DNA of 64,000 nucleotides, from assembly GCA_959347315.1 (NCBI GenBank), contig OY365815.1:1-64000 (forward strand), read 5' to 3'. The position numbers were made by a program, and so were the translations under genes. The notes under the pieces are model-generated. The model worked only from the letters and a program-made list of their open reading frames with translations, had not been told where the DNA came from and did not search any database. This document shows positions 1 through 13,037 of this stretch, one piece after another (position 1 is the first letter of the stretch; each line of letters begins with the position of its first letter). The DNA comes from Bimastos eiseni (Eukaryota > Annelida > Clitellata > Crassiclitellata > Lumbricidae).

Positions 1-3000
1 CCTAACCCTAACCCTAACCCTAACCCTAACCCTAACCCTAACCCTAACCCTAACCCTAACCCTAACCCTAACCCTAACCCTAACCCTAACCCTAACCCTA
101 ACCCTAACCCTAACCCTAACCCTAACCCTAACCCTAACCCTAACCCTAACCCTAACCCTAACCCTAACCCTAACCCTAACCCTAACCCTAACCCTAACCC
201 TAACCCTAACCCTAACCCTAACCCTAACCCTAACCCTAACCCTAACCCTAACCCTAACCCTAACCCTAACCCTAACCCTAACCCTAACCCTAACCCTAAC
301 CCTAACCCTAACCCTAACCCTAACCCTAACCCTAACCCTAACCCTAACCCTAACCCTAACCCTAACCCTAACCCTAACCCTAACCCTAACCCTAACCCTA
401 ACCCTAACCCTAACCCTAACCCTAACCCTAACCCTAACCCTAACCCTAACCCTAACCCTAACCCTAACCCTAACCCTAACCCTAACCCTAACCCTAACCC
501 TAACCCTAACCCTAACCCTAACCCTAACCCTAACCCTAACCCTAACCCTAACCCTAACCCTAACCCTAACCCTAACCCTAACCCTAACCCTAACCCTAAC
601 CCTAACCCTAACCCTAACCCTAACCCTAACCCTAACCCTAACCCTAACCCTAACCCTAACCCTAACCCTAACCCTAACCCTAACCCTAACCCTAACCCTA
701 ACCCTAACCCTAACCCTAACCCTAACCCTAACCCTAACCCTAACCCTAACCCTAACCCTAACCCTAACCCTAACCCTAACCCTAACCCTAACCCTAACCC
801 TAACCCTAACCCTAACCCTAACCCTAACCCTAACCCTAACCCTAACCCTAACCCTAACCCTAACCCTAACCCTAACCCTAACCCTAACCCTAACCCTAAC
901 CCTAACCCTAACCCTAACCCTAACCCTAACCCTAACCCTAACCCTAACCCTAACCCTAACCCTAACCCTAACCCTAACCCTAACCCTAACCCTAACCCTA
1001 ACCCTAACCCTAACCCTAACCCTAACCCTAACCCTAACCCTAACCCTAACCCTAACCCTAACCCTAACCCTAACCCTAACCCTAACCCTAACCCTAACCC
1101 TAACCCTAACCCTAACCCTAACCCTAACCCTAACCCTAACCCTAACCCTAACCCTAACCCTAACCCTAACCCTAACCCTAACCCTAACCCTAACCCTAAC
1201 CCTAACCCTAACCCTAACCCTAACCCTAACCCTAACCCTAACCCTAACCCTAACCCTAACCCTAACCCTAACCCTAACCCTAACCCTAACCCTAACCCTA
1301 ACCCTAACCCTAACCCTAACCCTAACCCTAACCCTAACCCTAACCCTAACCCTAACCCTAACCCTAACCCTAACCCTAACCCTAACCCTAACCCTAACCC
1401 AACCCTAACCCTAACCCTAACCCTAACCCTAACCCTAACCCTAACCCTAACCCTAACCCTAACCCTAACCCTAACCCTAACCCTAACCCTAACCCTAACC
1501 CTAACCCTAACCCTAACCCTAACCCTAACCCTAACCCTAACCCTAACCCTAACCCTAACCCTAACCCTAACCCTAACCCTAACCCTAACCCTAACCCTAA
1601 CCCTAACCCTAACCCTAACCCTAACCCTAACCCTAACCCTAACCCTAACCCTAACCCTAACCCTAACCCTAACCCTAACCCTAACCCTAACCCTAACCCT
1701 AACCCTAACCCTAACCCTAACCCTAACCCTAACCCTAACCCTAACCCTAACCCTAACCCTAACCCTAACCCTAACCCTAACCCTAACCCTAACCCTAACC
1801 CTAACCCTAACCCTAACCCTAACCCTAACCCTAACCCTAACCCTAACCCTAACCCTAACCCTAACCCTAACCCTAACCCTAACCCTAACCCTAACCCTAA
1901 CCCTAACCCTAACCCTAACCCTAACCCTAACCCTAACCCTAACCCTAACCCTAACCCTAACCCTAACCCTAACCCTAACCCTAACCCTAACCCTAACCCT
2001 AACCCTAACCCTAACCCTAACCCTAACCCTAACCCTAACCCTAACCCTAACCCTAACCCTAACCCTAACCCTAACCCTAACCCTAACCCTAACCCTAACC
2101 CTAACCCTAACCCTAACCCTAACCCTAACCCTAACCCTAACCCTAACCCTAACCCTAACCCTAACCCTAACCCTAACCCTAACCCTAACCCTAACCCTAA
2201 CCCTAACCCTAACCCTAACCCTAACCCTAACCCTAACCCTAACCCTAACCCTAACCCTAACCCTAACCCTAACCCTAACCCTAACCCTAACCCTAACCCT
2301 AACCCTAACCCTAACCCTAACCCTAACCCTAACCCTAACCCTAACCCTAACCCTAACCCTAACCCTAACCCTAACCCTAACCCTAACCCTAACCCTAACC
2401 CTAACCCTAACCCTAACCCTAACCCTAACCCTAACCCTAACCCTAACCCTAACCCTAACCCTAACCCTAACCCTAACCCTAACCCTAACCCTAACCCTAA
2501 CCCTAACCCTAACCCTAACCCTAACCCTAACCCTAACCCTAACCCTAACCCTAACCCTAACCCTAACCCTAACCCTAACCCTAACCCTAACCCTAACCCT
2601 AACCCTAACCCTAACCCTAACCCTAACCCTAACCCTAACCCTAACCCTAACCCTAACCCTAACCCTAACCCTAACCCTAACCCTAACCCTAACCCTAACC
2701 CTAACCCTAACCCTAACCCTAACCCTAACCCTAACCCTAACCCTAACCCTAACCCTAACCCTAACCCTAACCCTAACCCTAACCCTAACCCTAACCCTAA
2801 CCCTAACCCTAACCCTAACCCTAACCCTAACCCTAACCCTAACCCTAACCCTAACCCTAACCCTAACCCTAACCCTAACCCTAACCCTAACCCTAACCCT
2901 AACCCTAACCCTAACCCTAACCCTAACCCTAACCCTAACCCTAACCCTAACCCTAACCCTAACCCTAACCCTAACCCTAACCCTAACCCTAACCCTAACC

Positions 3001-6000
3001 CTAACCCTAACCCTAACCCTAACCCTAACCCTAACCCTAACCCTAACCCTAACCCTAACCCTAACCCTAACCCTAACCCTAACCCTAACCCTAACCCTAA
3101 CCCTAACCCTAACCCTAACCCTAACCCTAACCCTAACCCTAACCCTAACCCTAACCCTAACCCTAACCCTAACCCTAACCCTAACCCTAACCCTAACCCT
3201 AACCCTAACCCTAACCCTAACCCTAACCCTAACCCTAACCCTAACCCTAACCCTAACCCTAACCCTAACCCTAACCCTAACCCTAACCCTAACCCTAACC
3301 CTAACCCTAACCCTAACCCTAACCCTAACCCTAACCCTAACCCTAACCCTAACCCTAACCCTAACCCTAACCCTAACCCTAACCCTAACCCTAACCCTAA
3401 CCCTAACCCTAACCCTAACCCTAACCCTAACCCTAACCCTAACCCTAACCCTAACCCTAACCCTAACCCTAACCCTAACCCTAACCCTAACCCTAACCCT
3501 AACCCTAACCCTAACCCTAACCCTAACCCTAACCCTAACCCTAACCCTAACCCTAACCCTAACCCTAACCCTAACCCTAACCCTAACCCTAACCCTAACC
3601 CTAACCCTAACCCTAACCCTAACCCTAACCCTAACCCTAACCCTAACCCTAACCCTAACCCTAACCCTAACCCTAACCCTAACCCTAACCCTAACCCTAA
3701 CCCTAACCCTAACCCTAACCCTAACCCTAACCCTAACCCTAACCCTAACCCTAACCCTAACCCTAACCCTAACCCTAACCCTAACCCTAACCCTAACCCT
3801 AACCCTAACCCTAACCCTAACCCTAACCCTAACCCTAACCCTAACCCTAACCCTAACCCTAACCCTAACCCTAACCCTAACCCTAACCCTAACCCTAACC
3901 CTAACCCTAACCCTAACCCTAACCCTAACCCTAACCCTAACCCTAACCCTAACCCTAACCCTAACCCTAACCCTAACCCTAACCCTAACCCTAACCCTAA
4001 CCCTAACCCTAACCCTAACCCTAACCCTAACCCTAACCCTAACCCTAACCCTAACCCTAACCCTAACCCTAACCCTAACCCTAACCCTAACCCTAACCCT
4101 AACCCTAACCCTAACCCTAACCCTAACCCTAACCCTAACCCTAACCCTAACCCTAACCCTAACCCTAACCCTAACCCTAACCCTAACCCTAACCCTAACC
4201 CTAACCCTAACCCTAACCCTAACCCTAACCCTAACCCTAACCCTAACCCTAACCCTAACCCTAACCCTAACCCTAACCCTAACCCTAACCCTAACCCTAA
4301 CCCTAACCCTAACCCTAACCCTAACCCTAACCCTAACCCTAACCCTAACCCTAACCCTAACCCTAACCCTAACCCTAACCCTAACCCTAACCCTAACCCT
4401 AACCCTAACCCTAACCCTAACCCTAACCCTAACCCTAACCCTAACCCTAACCCTAACCCTAACCCTAACCCTAACCCTAACCCTAACCCTAACCCTAACC
4501 CTAACCCTAACCCTAACCCTAACCCTAACCCTAACCCTAACCCTAACCCTAACCCTAACCCTAACCCTAACCCTAACCCTAACCCTAACCCTAACCCTAA
4601 CCCTAACCCTAACCCTAACCCTAACCCTAACCCTAACCCTAACCCTAACCCTAACCCTAACCCTAACCCTAACCCTAACCCTAACCCTAACCCTAACCCT
4701 AACCCTAACCCTAACCCTAACCCTAACCCTAACCCTAACCCTAACCCTAACCCTAACCCTAACCCTAACCCTAACCCTAACCCTAACCCTAACCCTAACC
4801 CTAACCCTAACCCTAACCCTAACCCTAACCCTAACCCTAACCCTAACCCTAACCCTAACCCTAACCCTAACCCTAACCCTAACCCTAACCCTAACCCTAA
4901 CCCTAACCCTAACCCTAACCCTAACCCTAACCCTAACCCTAACCCTAACCCTAACCCTAACCCTAACCCTAACCCTAACCCTAACCCTAACCCTAACCCT
5001 AACCCTAACCCTAACCCTAACCCTAACCCTAACCCTAACCCTAACCCTAACCCTAACCCTAACCCTAACCCTAACCCTAACCCTAACCCTAACCCTAACC
5101 CTAACCCTAACCCTAACCCTAACCCTAACCCTAACCCTAACCCTAACCCTAACCCTAACCCTAACCCTAACCCTAACCCTAACCCTAACCCTAACCCTAA
5201 CCCTAACCCTAACCCTAACCCTAACCCTAACCCTAACCCTAACCCTAACCCTAACCCTAACCCTAACCCTAACCCTAACCCTAACCCTAACCCTAACCCT
5301 AACCCTAACCCTAACCCTAACCCTAACCCTAACCCTAACCCTAACCCTAACCCTAACCCTAACCCTAACCCTAACCCTAACCCTAACCCTAACCCTAACC
5401 CTAACCCTAACCCTAACCCTAACCCTAACCCTAACCCTAACCCTAACCCTAACCCTAACCCTAACCCTAACCCTAACCCTAACCCTAACCCTAACCCTAA
5501 CCCTAACCCTAACCCTAACCCTAACCCTAACCCTAACCCTAACCCTAACCCTAACCCTAACCCTAACCCTAACCCTAACCCTAACCCTAACCCTAACCCT
5601 AACCCTAACCCTAACCCTAACCCTAACCCTAACCCTAACCCTAACCCTAACCCTAACCCTAACCCTAACCCTAACCCTAACCCTAACCCTAACCCTAACC
5701 CTAACCCTAACCCTAACCCTAACCCTAACCCTAACCCTAACCCTAACCCTAACCCTAACCCTAACCCTAACCCTAACCCTAACCCTAACCCTAACCCTAA
5801 CCCTAACCCTAACCCTAACCCTAACCCTAACCCTAACCCTAACCCTAACCCTAACCCTAACCCTAACCCTAACCCTAACCCTAACCCTAACCCTAACCCT
5901 AACCCTAACCCTAACCCTAACCCTAACCCTAACCCTAACCCTAACCCTAACCCTAACCCTAACCCTAACCCTAACCCTAACCCTAACCCTAACCCTAACC

Positions 6001-7564
6001 CTAACCCTAACCCTAACCCTAACCCTAACCCTAACCCTAACCCTAACCCTAACCCTAACCCTAACCCTAACCCTAACCCTAACCCTAACCCTAACCCTAA
6101 CCCTAACCCTAACCCTAACCCTAACCCTAACCCTAACCCTAACCCTAACCCTAACCCTAACCCTAACCCTAACCCTAACCCTAACCCTAACCCTAACCCT
6201 AACCCTAACCCTAACCCTAACCCTAACCCTAACCCTAACCCTAACCCTAACCCTAACCCTAACCCTAACCCTAACCCTAACCCTAACCCTAACCCTAACC
6301 CTAACCCTAACCCTAACCCTAACCCTAACCCTAACCCTAACCCTAACCCTAACCCTAACCCTAACCCTAACCCTAACCCTAACCCTAACCCTAACCCTAA
6401 CCCTAACCCTAACCCTAACCCTAACCCTAACCCTAACCCTAACCCTAACCCTAACCCTAACCCTAACCCTAACCCTAACCCTAACCCTAACCCTAACCCT
6501 AACCCTAACCCTAACCCTAACCCTAACCCTAACCCTAACCCTAACCCTAACCCTAACCCTAACCCTAACCCTAACCCTAACCCTAACCCTAACCCTAACC
6601 CTAACCCTAACCCTAACCCTAACCCTAACCCTAACCCTAACCCTAACCCTAACCCTAACCCTAACCCTAACCCTAACCCTAACCCTAACCCTAACCCTAA
6701 CCCTAACCCTAACCCTAACCCTAACCCTAACCCTAACCCTAACCCTAACCCTAACCCTAACCCTAACCCTAACCCTAACCCTAACCCTAACCCTAACCCT
6801 AACCCTAACCCTAACCCTAACCCTAACCCTAACCCTAACCCTAACCCTAACCCTAACCCTAACCCTAACCCTAACCCTAACCCTAACCCTAACCCTAACC
6901 CTAACCCTAACCCTAACCCTAACCCTAACCCTAACCCTAACCCTAACCCTAACCCTAACCCTAACCCTAACCCTAACCCTAACCCTAACCCTAACCCTAA
7001 CCCTAACCCTAACCCTAACCCTAACCCTAACCCTAACCCTAACCCTAACCCTAACCCTAACCCTAACCCTAACCCTAACCCTAACCCTAACCCTAACCCT
7101 AACCCTAACCCTAACCCTAACCCTAACCCTAACCCTAACCCTAACCCTAACCCTAACCCTAACCCTAACCCTAACCCTAACCCTAACCCTAACCCTAACC
7201 CTAACCCTAACCCTAACCCTAACCCTAACCCTAACCCTAACCCTAACCCTAACCCTAACCCTAACCCTAACCCTAACCCTAACCCTAACCCTAACCCTAA
7301 CCCTAACCCTAACCCTAACCCTAACCCTAACCCTAACCCTAACCCTAACCCTAACCCTAACCCTAACCCTAACCCTAACCCTAACCCTAACCCTAACCCT
7401 AACCCTAACCCTAACCCTAACCCTAACCCTAACCCTAACCCTAACCCTAACCCTAACCCTAACCCTAACCCTAACCCTAACCCTAACCCTAACCCTAACC
7501 CTAACCCTAACCCTAACCCTAACCCTAACCCTAACCCTAACCCTAACCCTAACCCTAACCCTAA
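1..7564. repeat. Terminal telomere, (CCCTAA)n
   Basis: About 1,260 head-to-tail CCCTAA hexamers, the C-rich strand of the TTAGGG telomere, so the physical chromosome end is to the left. The only irregularity I can see is one 5-nt unit near 1400, where CCCAACCC replaces CCCTAACCC. Such homogeneity is expected of telomerase-maintained terminal DNA rather than an old internal tract. At 7561-7564 the array passes into unit 1 through a shared TAA. Confidence 0.98.
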
Positions 7565-8020
7565 AATGGTGAGGCGAAACAGCCCACATAATCTAACATA
7601 ATCTATAAAATAATGTAAGGCAGTGCGGCGAAACAGCCCACGTAACCTCTCATAAATGATGCATATGTGCGACTAAACAGTCCACTTGTCTGATATAATA
7701 CGTTACTTAGAAACTAAGGCCATAGATGCAATAACTATAATACAATACGGTGAGGCGAAAACAGCCCACATAATCTAACATTTAATGCCAACGTGCTATG
7801 ATACGGTCAAACTGACCTGATACGATAAATAGGTACGATAAAATATTGACATAACTTTCTAACCCTAACAACTAACCCTAACCTTGTTAGCGGACCGGCC
7901 CACCTGTCTGTTTGTCGATCTAGCTCGCCCCCTGGTCAAAGCCAACCGGCAGGCCTTTGGGTTGCAGCGCGGGGAGGCAGACAGTAACAAGGTGTAAGCC
8001 AATAAGCAAACATTGTAGGG

Positions 8021-8028
8021 TATAAATA
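8021..8028 (+). promoter_or_regulatory. Possible TATA box in unit 1
   Basis: TATAAATA lies upstream of the GC-richer part of the unit and is repeated unchanged at 10375-10382 and 12106-12113. Transcription from it would run away from the tip and into the downstream CCCTAA tract. It is a sequence match only. Confidence 0.3.
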
Positions 8029-8681
8029 AGCATAGCAAAATCATAGTATGTCACTTAGAACCTGGCCGCCAACGAGAAGAGTCGGACGATCGATACAAAG
8101 TGAGTTTTACCTTTTTTCTTCTTTTTTTGTAACATCTTGACCTAAAAGTAGGCAACTCCGCCACTCTGGCATACCATCCGAATTAGGAGGTTTCAGCGCC
8201 ATTGTGCCAGTCCCAAGCCTGGTTAATAAGGAGGAGGGAACCCGCTTTAGTTCCATCAGGGGTCTAACTTTGACTGTTGAATTTCAGAGCCTTGCGTGAC
8301 GGCGCTGATGGTGGTCGTCCCCATAACAATTTCCTCCCCCCACCATACCTGTCATACGCAGGAGGACGTCGTTCACAGTCCGAGATTGCATAATCTTTCG
8401 TTTGTAGATTTTCAGGGCCTTGCGTGGGCGAGCGCGGATGATGTCCTTACCCGCATGGTGGGACAACATGCCCGTCGGCATGCAGTAAGTAGTTAGGGAG
8501 GTCTGGCGTGACAGCGGGATGGGGTTCCGCCCGCATGGTGGGACACCATACATGTCATACGCAACTGTCTGTCACATACCAAGGTGTGCGATGTAAACTC
8601 CTTCGAAAATCTGACAACTAGTCGGCGAGCCTTGTTTCATATGTTTCATATAATAACATATCATAATATAATCATATCTAT

Positions 8682-8748
8682 CCCGCCATCTGTGATTCTC
8701 CCATCAATGAATTGTGCCCGTGCTTAACAATCACTTCGTGATTTTTTA
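8682..8748 (+). repeat. 67-bp 3' terminal block with hairpin (unit 1)
   Basis: Starts CCCGCCATCTGTGATTCTCC and ends TTTTTTAC next to CCTAACCC. It aligns without gaps to the segment preceding the telomere-like spacer in each Penelope-like array unit (for example 26871-26937): 59 of 67 positions match by hand count, and four of the eight differences are T here versus C in the array. The inverted repeat AATCAC-TTC-GTGATT at 8729-8743 ends five bases before the telomere junction. The block recurs at 11036-11102 and 12767-12833. Confidence 0.85.
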
Positions 8749-9617
8749 CCTAACCCTAACCCTAACCCTAACCCTAACCCTAACCCTAACCCTAACCCTA
8801 ACCCTAACCCTAACCCTAACCCTAACCCTAACCCTAACCCTAACCCTAACCCTAACCCTAACCCTAACCCTAACCCTAACCCTAACCCTAACCCTAACCC
8901 TAACCCTAACCCTAACCCTAACCCTAACCCTAACCCTAACCCTAACCCTAACCCTAACCCTAACCCTAACTAACCCTAACCCTAACCCTAACCCTAACCC
9001 TAACCCTAACCCTAACCCTAACCCTAACCCTAACCCTAACCCTAACCCTAACCCTAACCCTAACCCTAACCCTAACCCTAACCCTAACCCTAACCCTAAC
9101 CCTAACCCTAACCCTAACCCTAACCCTAACCCTAACCCTAACCCTAACCCTAACCCTAACCCTAACCCTAACCCTAACCCTAACCCTAACCCTAACCCTA
9201 ACCCTAACCCTAACCCTAACCCTAACCCTAACCCTAACCCTAACCCTAACCCTAACCCTAACCCTAACCCTAACCCTAACCCTAACCCTAACCCTAACCC
9301 TAACCCTAACCCTAACCCTAACCCTAACCCTAACCCTAACCCTAACCCTAACCCTAACCCTAACCCTAACCCTAACCCTAACCCTAACCCTAACCCTAAC
9401 CCTAACCCTAACCCTAACCCTAACCCTAACCCTAACCCTAACCCTAACCCTAACCCTAACCCTAACCCTAACCCTAACCCTAACCCTAACCCTAACCCTA
9501 ACCCTAACCCTAACCCTAACCCTAACCCTAACCCTAACCCTAACCCTAACCCTAACCCTAACCCTAACCCTAACCCTAACCCTAACCCTAACCCTAACCC
9601 TAACCCTAACCCTAACC

Positions 9618-9650
<33 letters not shown>
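8749..9650. repeat. Interstitial telomere tract 1
   Basis: About 150 CCCTAA repeats between units 1 and 2. Three bases are missing near 8970 (CTAACTAACCC) and one extra A is present near 9640 (CTAAACCC). The tract is otherwise nearly perfect, so it either became internal recently or is being homogenised. Its right edge shares CT with the sequence interrupted in unit 2. Confidence 0.97.
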
Positions 9651-11102
9651 GCGATATAGCTGATACTAGGCCTAACATGCGATATTGCTTATATTAAAAT
9701 ATAAAATGGTGAGGCGAAACAGCCCACATAATCTAACATAATCTATAAAATAATGTAAGGCAGTGCGGCGAAACAGCCCACGTAACTTCTCATAAATGAT
9801 GCATATGTGCGACTAAAACAGTCCACTTGTACAATATTACATGCGATATAGCTTAGATTATACTGCGATATAGCTGATACTAGGCATAACATGCGATATT
9901 GCTTATATTAAAATATAAAATGGTGAGGCGAAACAGCCCACATAATCTAACATAATCTATAAAATAATGTAAGGCAGTGCGGCGAAACAGCCCACGTAAC
10001 CTCTCATAAATGATGCATATGTGCGACTAAACAGTCCACTTGTCTGATATAATACGTTACTTAGAAACTAAGGCCATAGATGCAATAACTATAATACAAT
10101 ACGGTGAGGCGAAAACAGCCCACATAATCTAACATTTAATGCCAACGTGCTATGATACGGTCAAACTGACCTGATACGATAAATAGGTACGATAAAATAT
10201 TGACATAACTTTCTAACCCTAACAACTAACCCTAACCTTGTTAGCGGACCGGCCCACCTGTCTGTTTGTCGATCTAGCTCGCCCCCTGGTCAAAGCCAAC
10301 CGGCAGGCCTTTGGGTTGCAGCGCGGGGAGGCAGACAGTAACAAGGTGTAAGCCAATAAGCAAACATTGTAGGGTATAAATAAGCATAGCAAAATCATAG
10401 TATGTCACTTAGAACCTGGCCGCCAACGAGAAGAGTCGGACGATCGATACAAAGTGAGTTTTACCTTTTTTCTTCTTTTTTTGTAACATCTTGACCTAAA
10501 AGTAGGCAACTCCGCCACTCTGGCATACCATCCGAATTAGGAGGTTTCAGCGCCATTGTGCCAGTCCCAAGCCTGGTTAATAAGGAGGAGGGAACCCGCT
10601 TTAGTTCCATCAGGGGTCTAACTTTGACTGTTGAATTTCAGAGCCTTGCGTGACGGCGCTGATGGTGGTCGTCCCCATAACAATTTCCTCCCCCCACCAT
10701 ACCTGTCATACGCAGGAGGACGTCGTTCACAGTCCGAGATTGCATAATCTTTCGTTTGTAGATTTTCAGGGCCTTGCGTGGGCGAGCGCGGATGATGTCC
10801 TTACCCGCATGGTGGGACAACATGCCCGTCGGCATGCAGTAAGTAGTTAGGGAGGTCTGGCGTGACAGCGGGATGGGGTTCCGCCCGCATGGTGGGACAC
10901 CATACATGTCATACGCAACTGTCTGTCACATACCAAGGTGTGCGATGTAAACTCCTTCGAAAATCTGACAACTAGTCGGCGAGCCTTGTTTCATATGTTT
11001 CATATAATAACATATCATAATATAATCATATCTATCCCGCCATCTGTGATTCTCCCATCAATGAATTGTGCCCGTGCTTAACAATCACTTCGTGATTTTT
11101 TA
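9651..11102 (+). mobile_element. Subtelomeric element unit 2 (5'-truncated)
   Basis: Starts at GCGATATAGCTGATACTAGG directly after telomere repeats and ends with the common 3' block (11036-11102). It matches 11382-12833 of unit 3 and is about 280 bp shorter at the 5' end. It begins with a 214-bp internal direct repeat (9651-9864, and again from 9865) that carries the GGCGAAACAGCCCAC motifs. Downstream it is the same as unit 1, offset by 2354 bases, with the TATA-like box at 10375. I found no gene. Confidence 0.75.
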
Positions 11103-12833
11103 CCTAAACCTAAACCTGCCAGCGCCTAGGAGTTGATGGGCAAGGAATTCACGGATGAACGGGTGTCATCATATAAAAACATAGCATACGATATAGCTTA
11201 TTATATAAAAATTAACATGCGATATAGCCTATATTATAAAAACATAACATGCGATATAGCTTATATAGCCTAACATGCGATATAGCCTAACATGCGATAT
11301 AGCCTAACATGCGATATAGCTTAACATGCGATATAGCCTATATTATAACAATATTACATGCGATATAGCTTAGATTATACTGCGATATAGCTGATACTAG
11401 GCCTAACATGCGATATTGCTTATATTAAAATATAAAATGGTGAGGCGAAACAGCCCACATAATCTAACATAATCTATAAAATAATGTAAGGCAGTGCGGC
11501 GAAACAGCCCACGTAACTTCTCATAAATGATGCATATGTGCGACTAAAACAGTCCACTTGTACAATATTACATGCGATATAGCTTAGATTATACTGCGAT
11601 ATAGCTGATACTAGGCATAACATGCGATATTGCTTATATTAAAATATAAAATGGTGAGGCGAAACAGCCCACATAATCTAACATAATCTATAAAATAATG
11701 TAAGGCAGTGCGGCGAAACAGCCCACGTAACCTCTCATAAATGATGCATATGTGCGACTAAACAGTCCACTTGTCTGATATAATACGTTACTTAGAAACT
11801 AAGGCCATAGATGCAATAACTATAATACAATACGGTGAGGCGAAAACAGCCCACATAATCTAACATTTAATGCCAACGTGCTATGATACGGTCAAACTGA
11901 CCTGATACGATAAATAGGTACGATAAAATATTGACATAACTTTCTAACCCTAACAACTAACCCTAACCTTGTTAGCGGACCGGCCCACCTGTCTGTTTGT
12001 CGATCTAGCTCGCCCCCTGGTCAAAGCCAACCGGCAGGCCTTTGGGTTGCAGCGCGGGGAGGCAGACAGTAACAAGGTGTAAGCCAATAAGCAAACATTG
12101 TAGGGTATAAATAAGCATAGCAAAATCATAGTATGTCACTTAGAACCTGGCCGCCAACGAGAAGAGTCGGACGATCGATACAAAGTGAGTTTTACCTTTT
12201 TTCTTCTTTTTTTGTAACATCTTGACCTAAAAGTAGGCAACTCCGCCACTCTGGCATACCATCCGAATTAGGAGGTTTCAGCGCCATTGTGCCAGTCCCA
12301 AGCCTGGTTAATAAGGAGGAGGGAACCCGCTTTAGTTCCATCAGGGGTCTAACTTTGACTGTTGAATTTCAGAGCCTTGCGTGACGGCGCTGATGGTGGT
12401 CGTCCCCATAACAATTTCCTCCCCCCACCATACCTGTCATACGCAGGAGGACGTCGTTCACAGTCCGAGATTGCATAATCTTTCGTTTGTAGATTTTCAG
12501 GGCCTTGCGTGGGCGAGCGCGGATGATGTCCTTACCCGCATGGTGGGACAACATGCCCGTCGGCATGCAGTAAGTAGTTAGGGAGGTCTGGCGTGACAGC
12601 GGGATGGGGTTCCGCCCGCATGGTGGGACACCATACATGTCATACGCAACTGTCTGTCACATACCAAGGTGTGCGATGTAAACTCCTTCGAAAATCTGAC
12701 AACTAGTCGGCGAGCCTTGTTTCATATGTTTCATATAATAACATATCATAATATAATCATATCTATCCCGCCATCTGTGATTCTCCCATCAATGAATTGT
12801 GCCCGTGCTTAACAATCACTTCGTGATTTTTTA
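11103..12833 (+). mobile_element. Subtelomeric element unit 3 (longest copy)
   Basis: The most complete copy. It opens with two CCTAAA telomere-variant repeats, a unique stretch (about 11115-11160) and a series of irregular repeats of ACATGCGATATAGCC (about 11165-11400). The 214-bp direct repeat follows (11382-11595, and again from 11596), then the body common to units 1 and 2, and the 67-bp 3' block (12767-12833) joined to CCCTAA. The TATA-like box is at 12106. It shows the true or nearest-to-true 5' end of the element. Confidence 0.75.
11165..11400. repeat. Irregular tandem repeats around ATGCGATATAGC
   Basis: The 12-mer ATGCGATATAGC recurs roughly every 16-40 bases with spacers such as CTATATTATAAA and CTAAC. 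It forms the 5' portion of unit 3 and is partly kept in unit 2. I see no coding potential; a 5' regulatory array or a simple satellite are both possible. Confidence 0.8.
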
Positions 12834-13037
12834 CCTAACCCTAACCCTAACCCTAACCCTAACCCTAACCCTAACCCTAACCCTAACCCTAACCCTAACC
12901 CTAACCCTAACCCTAACCCTAACCCTAACCCTAACCCTAACCCTAACCCTAACCCTAACCCTAACCCTAACCCTAACCCTAACCCTAACCCTAACCCTAA
13001 CCCTAACCCTAACCCTAACCCTAACCCTAACCCTAAC
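12834..13037. repeat. Interstitial telomere tract 2
   Basis: About 34 perfect CCCTAA repeats. Left: the 3' end of unit 3. Right: fused without spacer to mitochondrial cob sequence (CCCTAAC then GCTTTCCATTTT). This puts a telomere junction at one edge of the mitochondrial insertion. Confidence 0.97.

Larger units (their letters stand above)
7565..8748 (+). mobile_element. Subtelomeric element unit 1 (5'-truncated)
   Basis: The shortest of three near-identical subtelomeric copies; it corresponds to 9919-11102 and 11650-12833. Its 5' end is cut inside an AT-rich stretch (TATAAAATGG elsewhere becomes CTAAAATGG here) and joins the terminal telomere. Its 3' end joins CCCTAA repeats at 8749. It contains repeats of a GGCGAAACAGCCCAC motif (7572-7770), a TATAAATA box (8021-8028), a GC-richer middle (about 8200-8560), an AT-rich stretch (8640-8680) and the 67-bp 3' block shared with the Penelope-like array (8682-8748). 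I recognise no protein. The strand is assigned by analogy with that array. It could be a non-autonomous telomeric retroelement or a telomere-associated sequence duplicated by recombination. Confidence 0.75.

Noticed and set aside
7570..7770. Hammerhead ribozyme, suggested by CGAAAC motifs and known in Penelope-like elements
   Set aside because: No CTGANGA core at proper spacing accompanies the GAAAC. The CTGATGA in array units (for example 25482-25488) encodes Thr-Asp-Asp of the RT and has no GAAA partner nearby.
8284..8553. Overlapping 66-codon (+) and 89-codon (-) frames, identical in three units
   Set aside because: They are conserved only because the units are near-identical. They overlap fully on opposite strands and show no recognisable domain.
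8714..9646. 310-codon open frame reading Thr-Leu then Asn-Pro repeats
   Set aside because: It is the translation of CCCTAA repeats; the switch of dipeptide marks the 3-base irregularity near 8970. The Leu-Gly and Arg-Val frames at 12809-13120 have the same cause.
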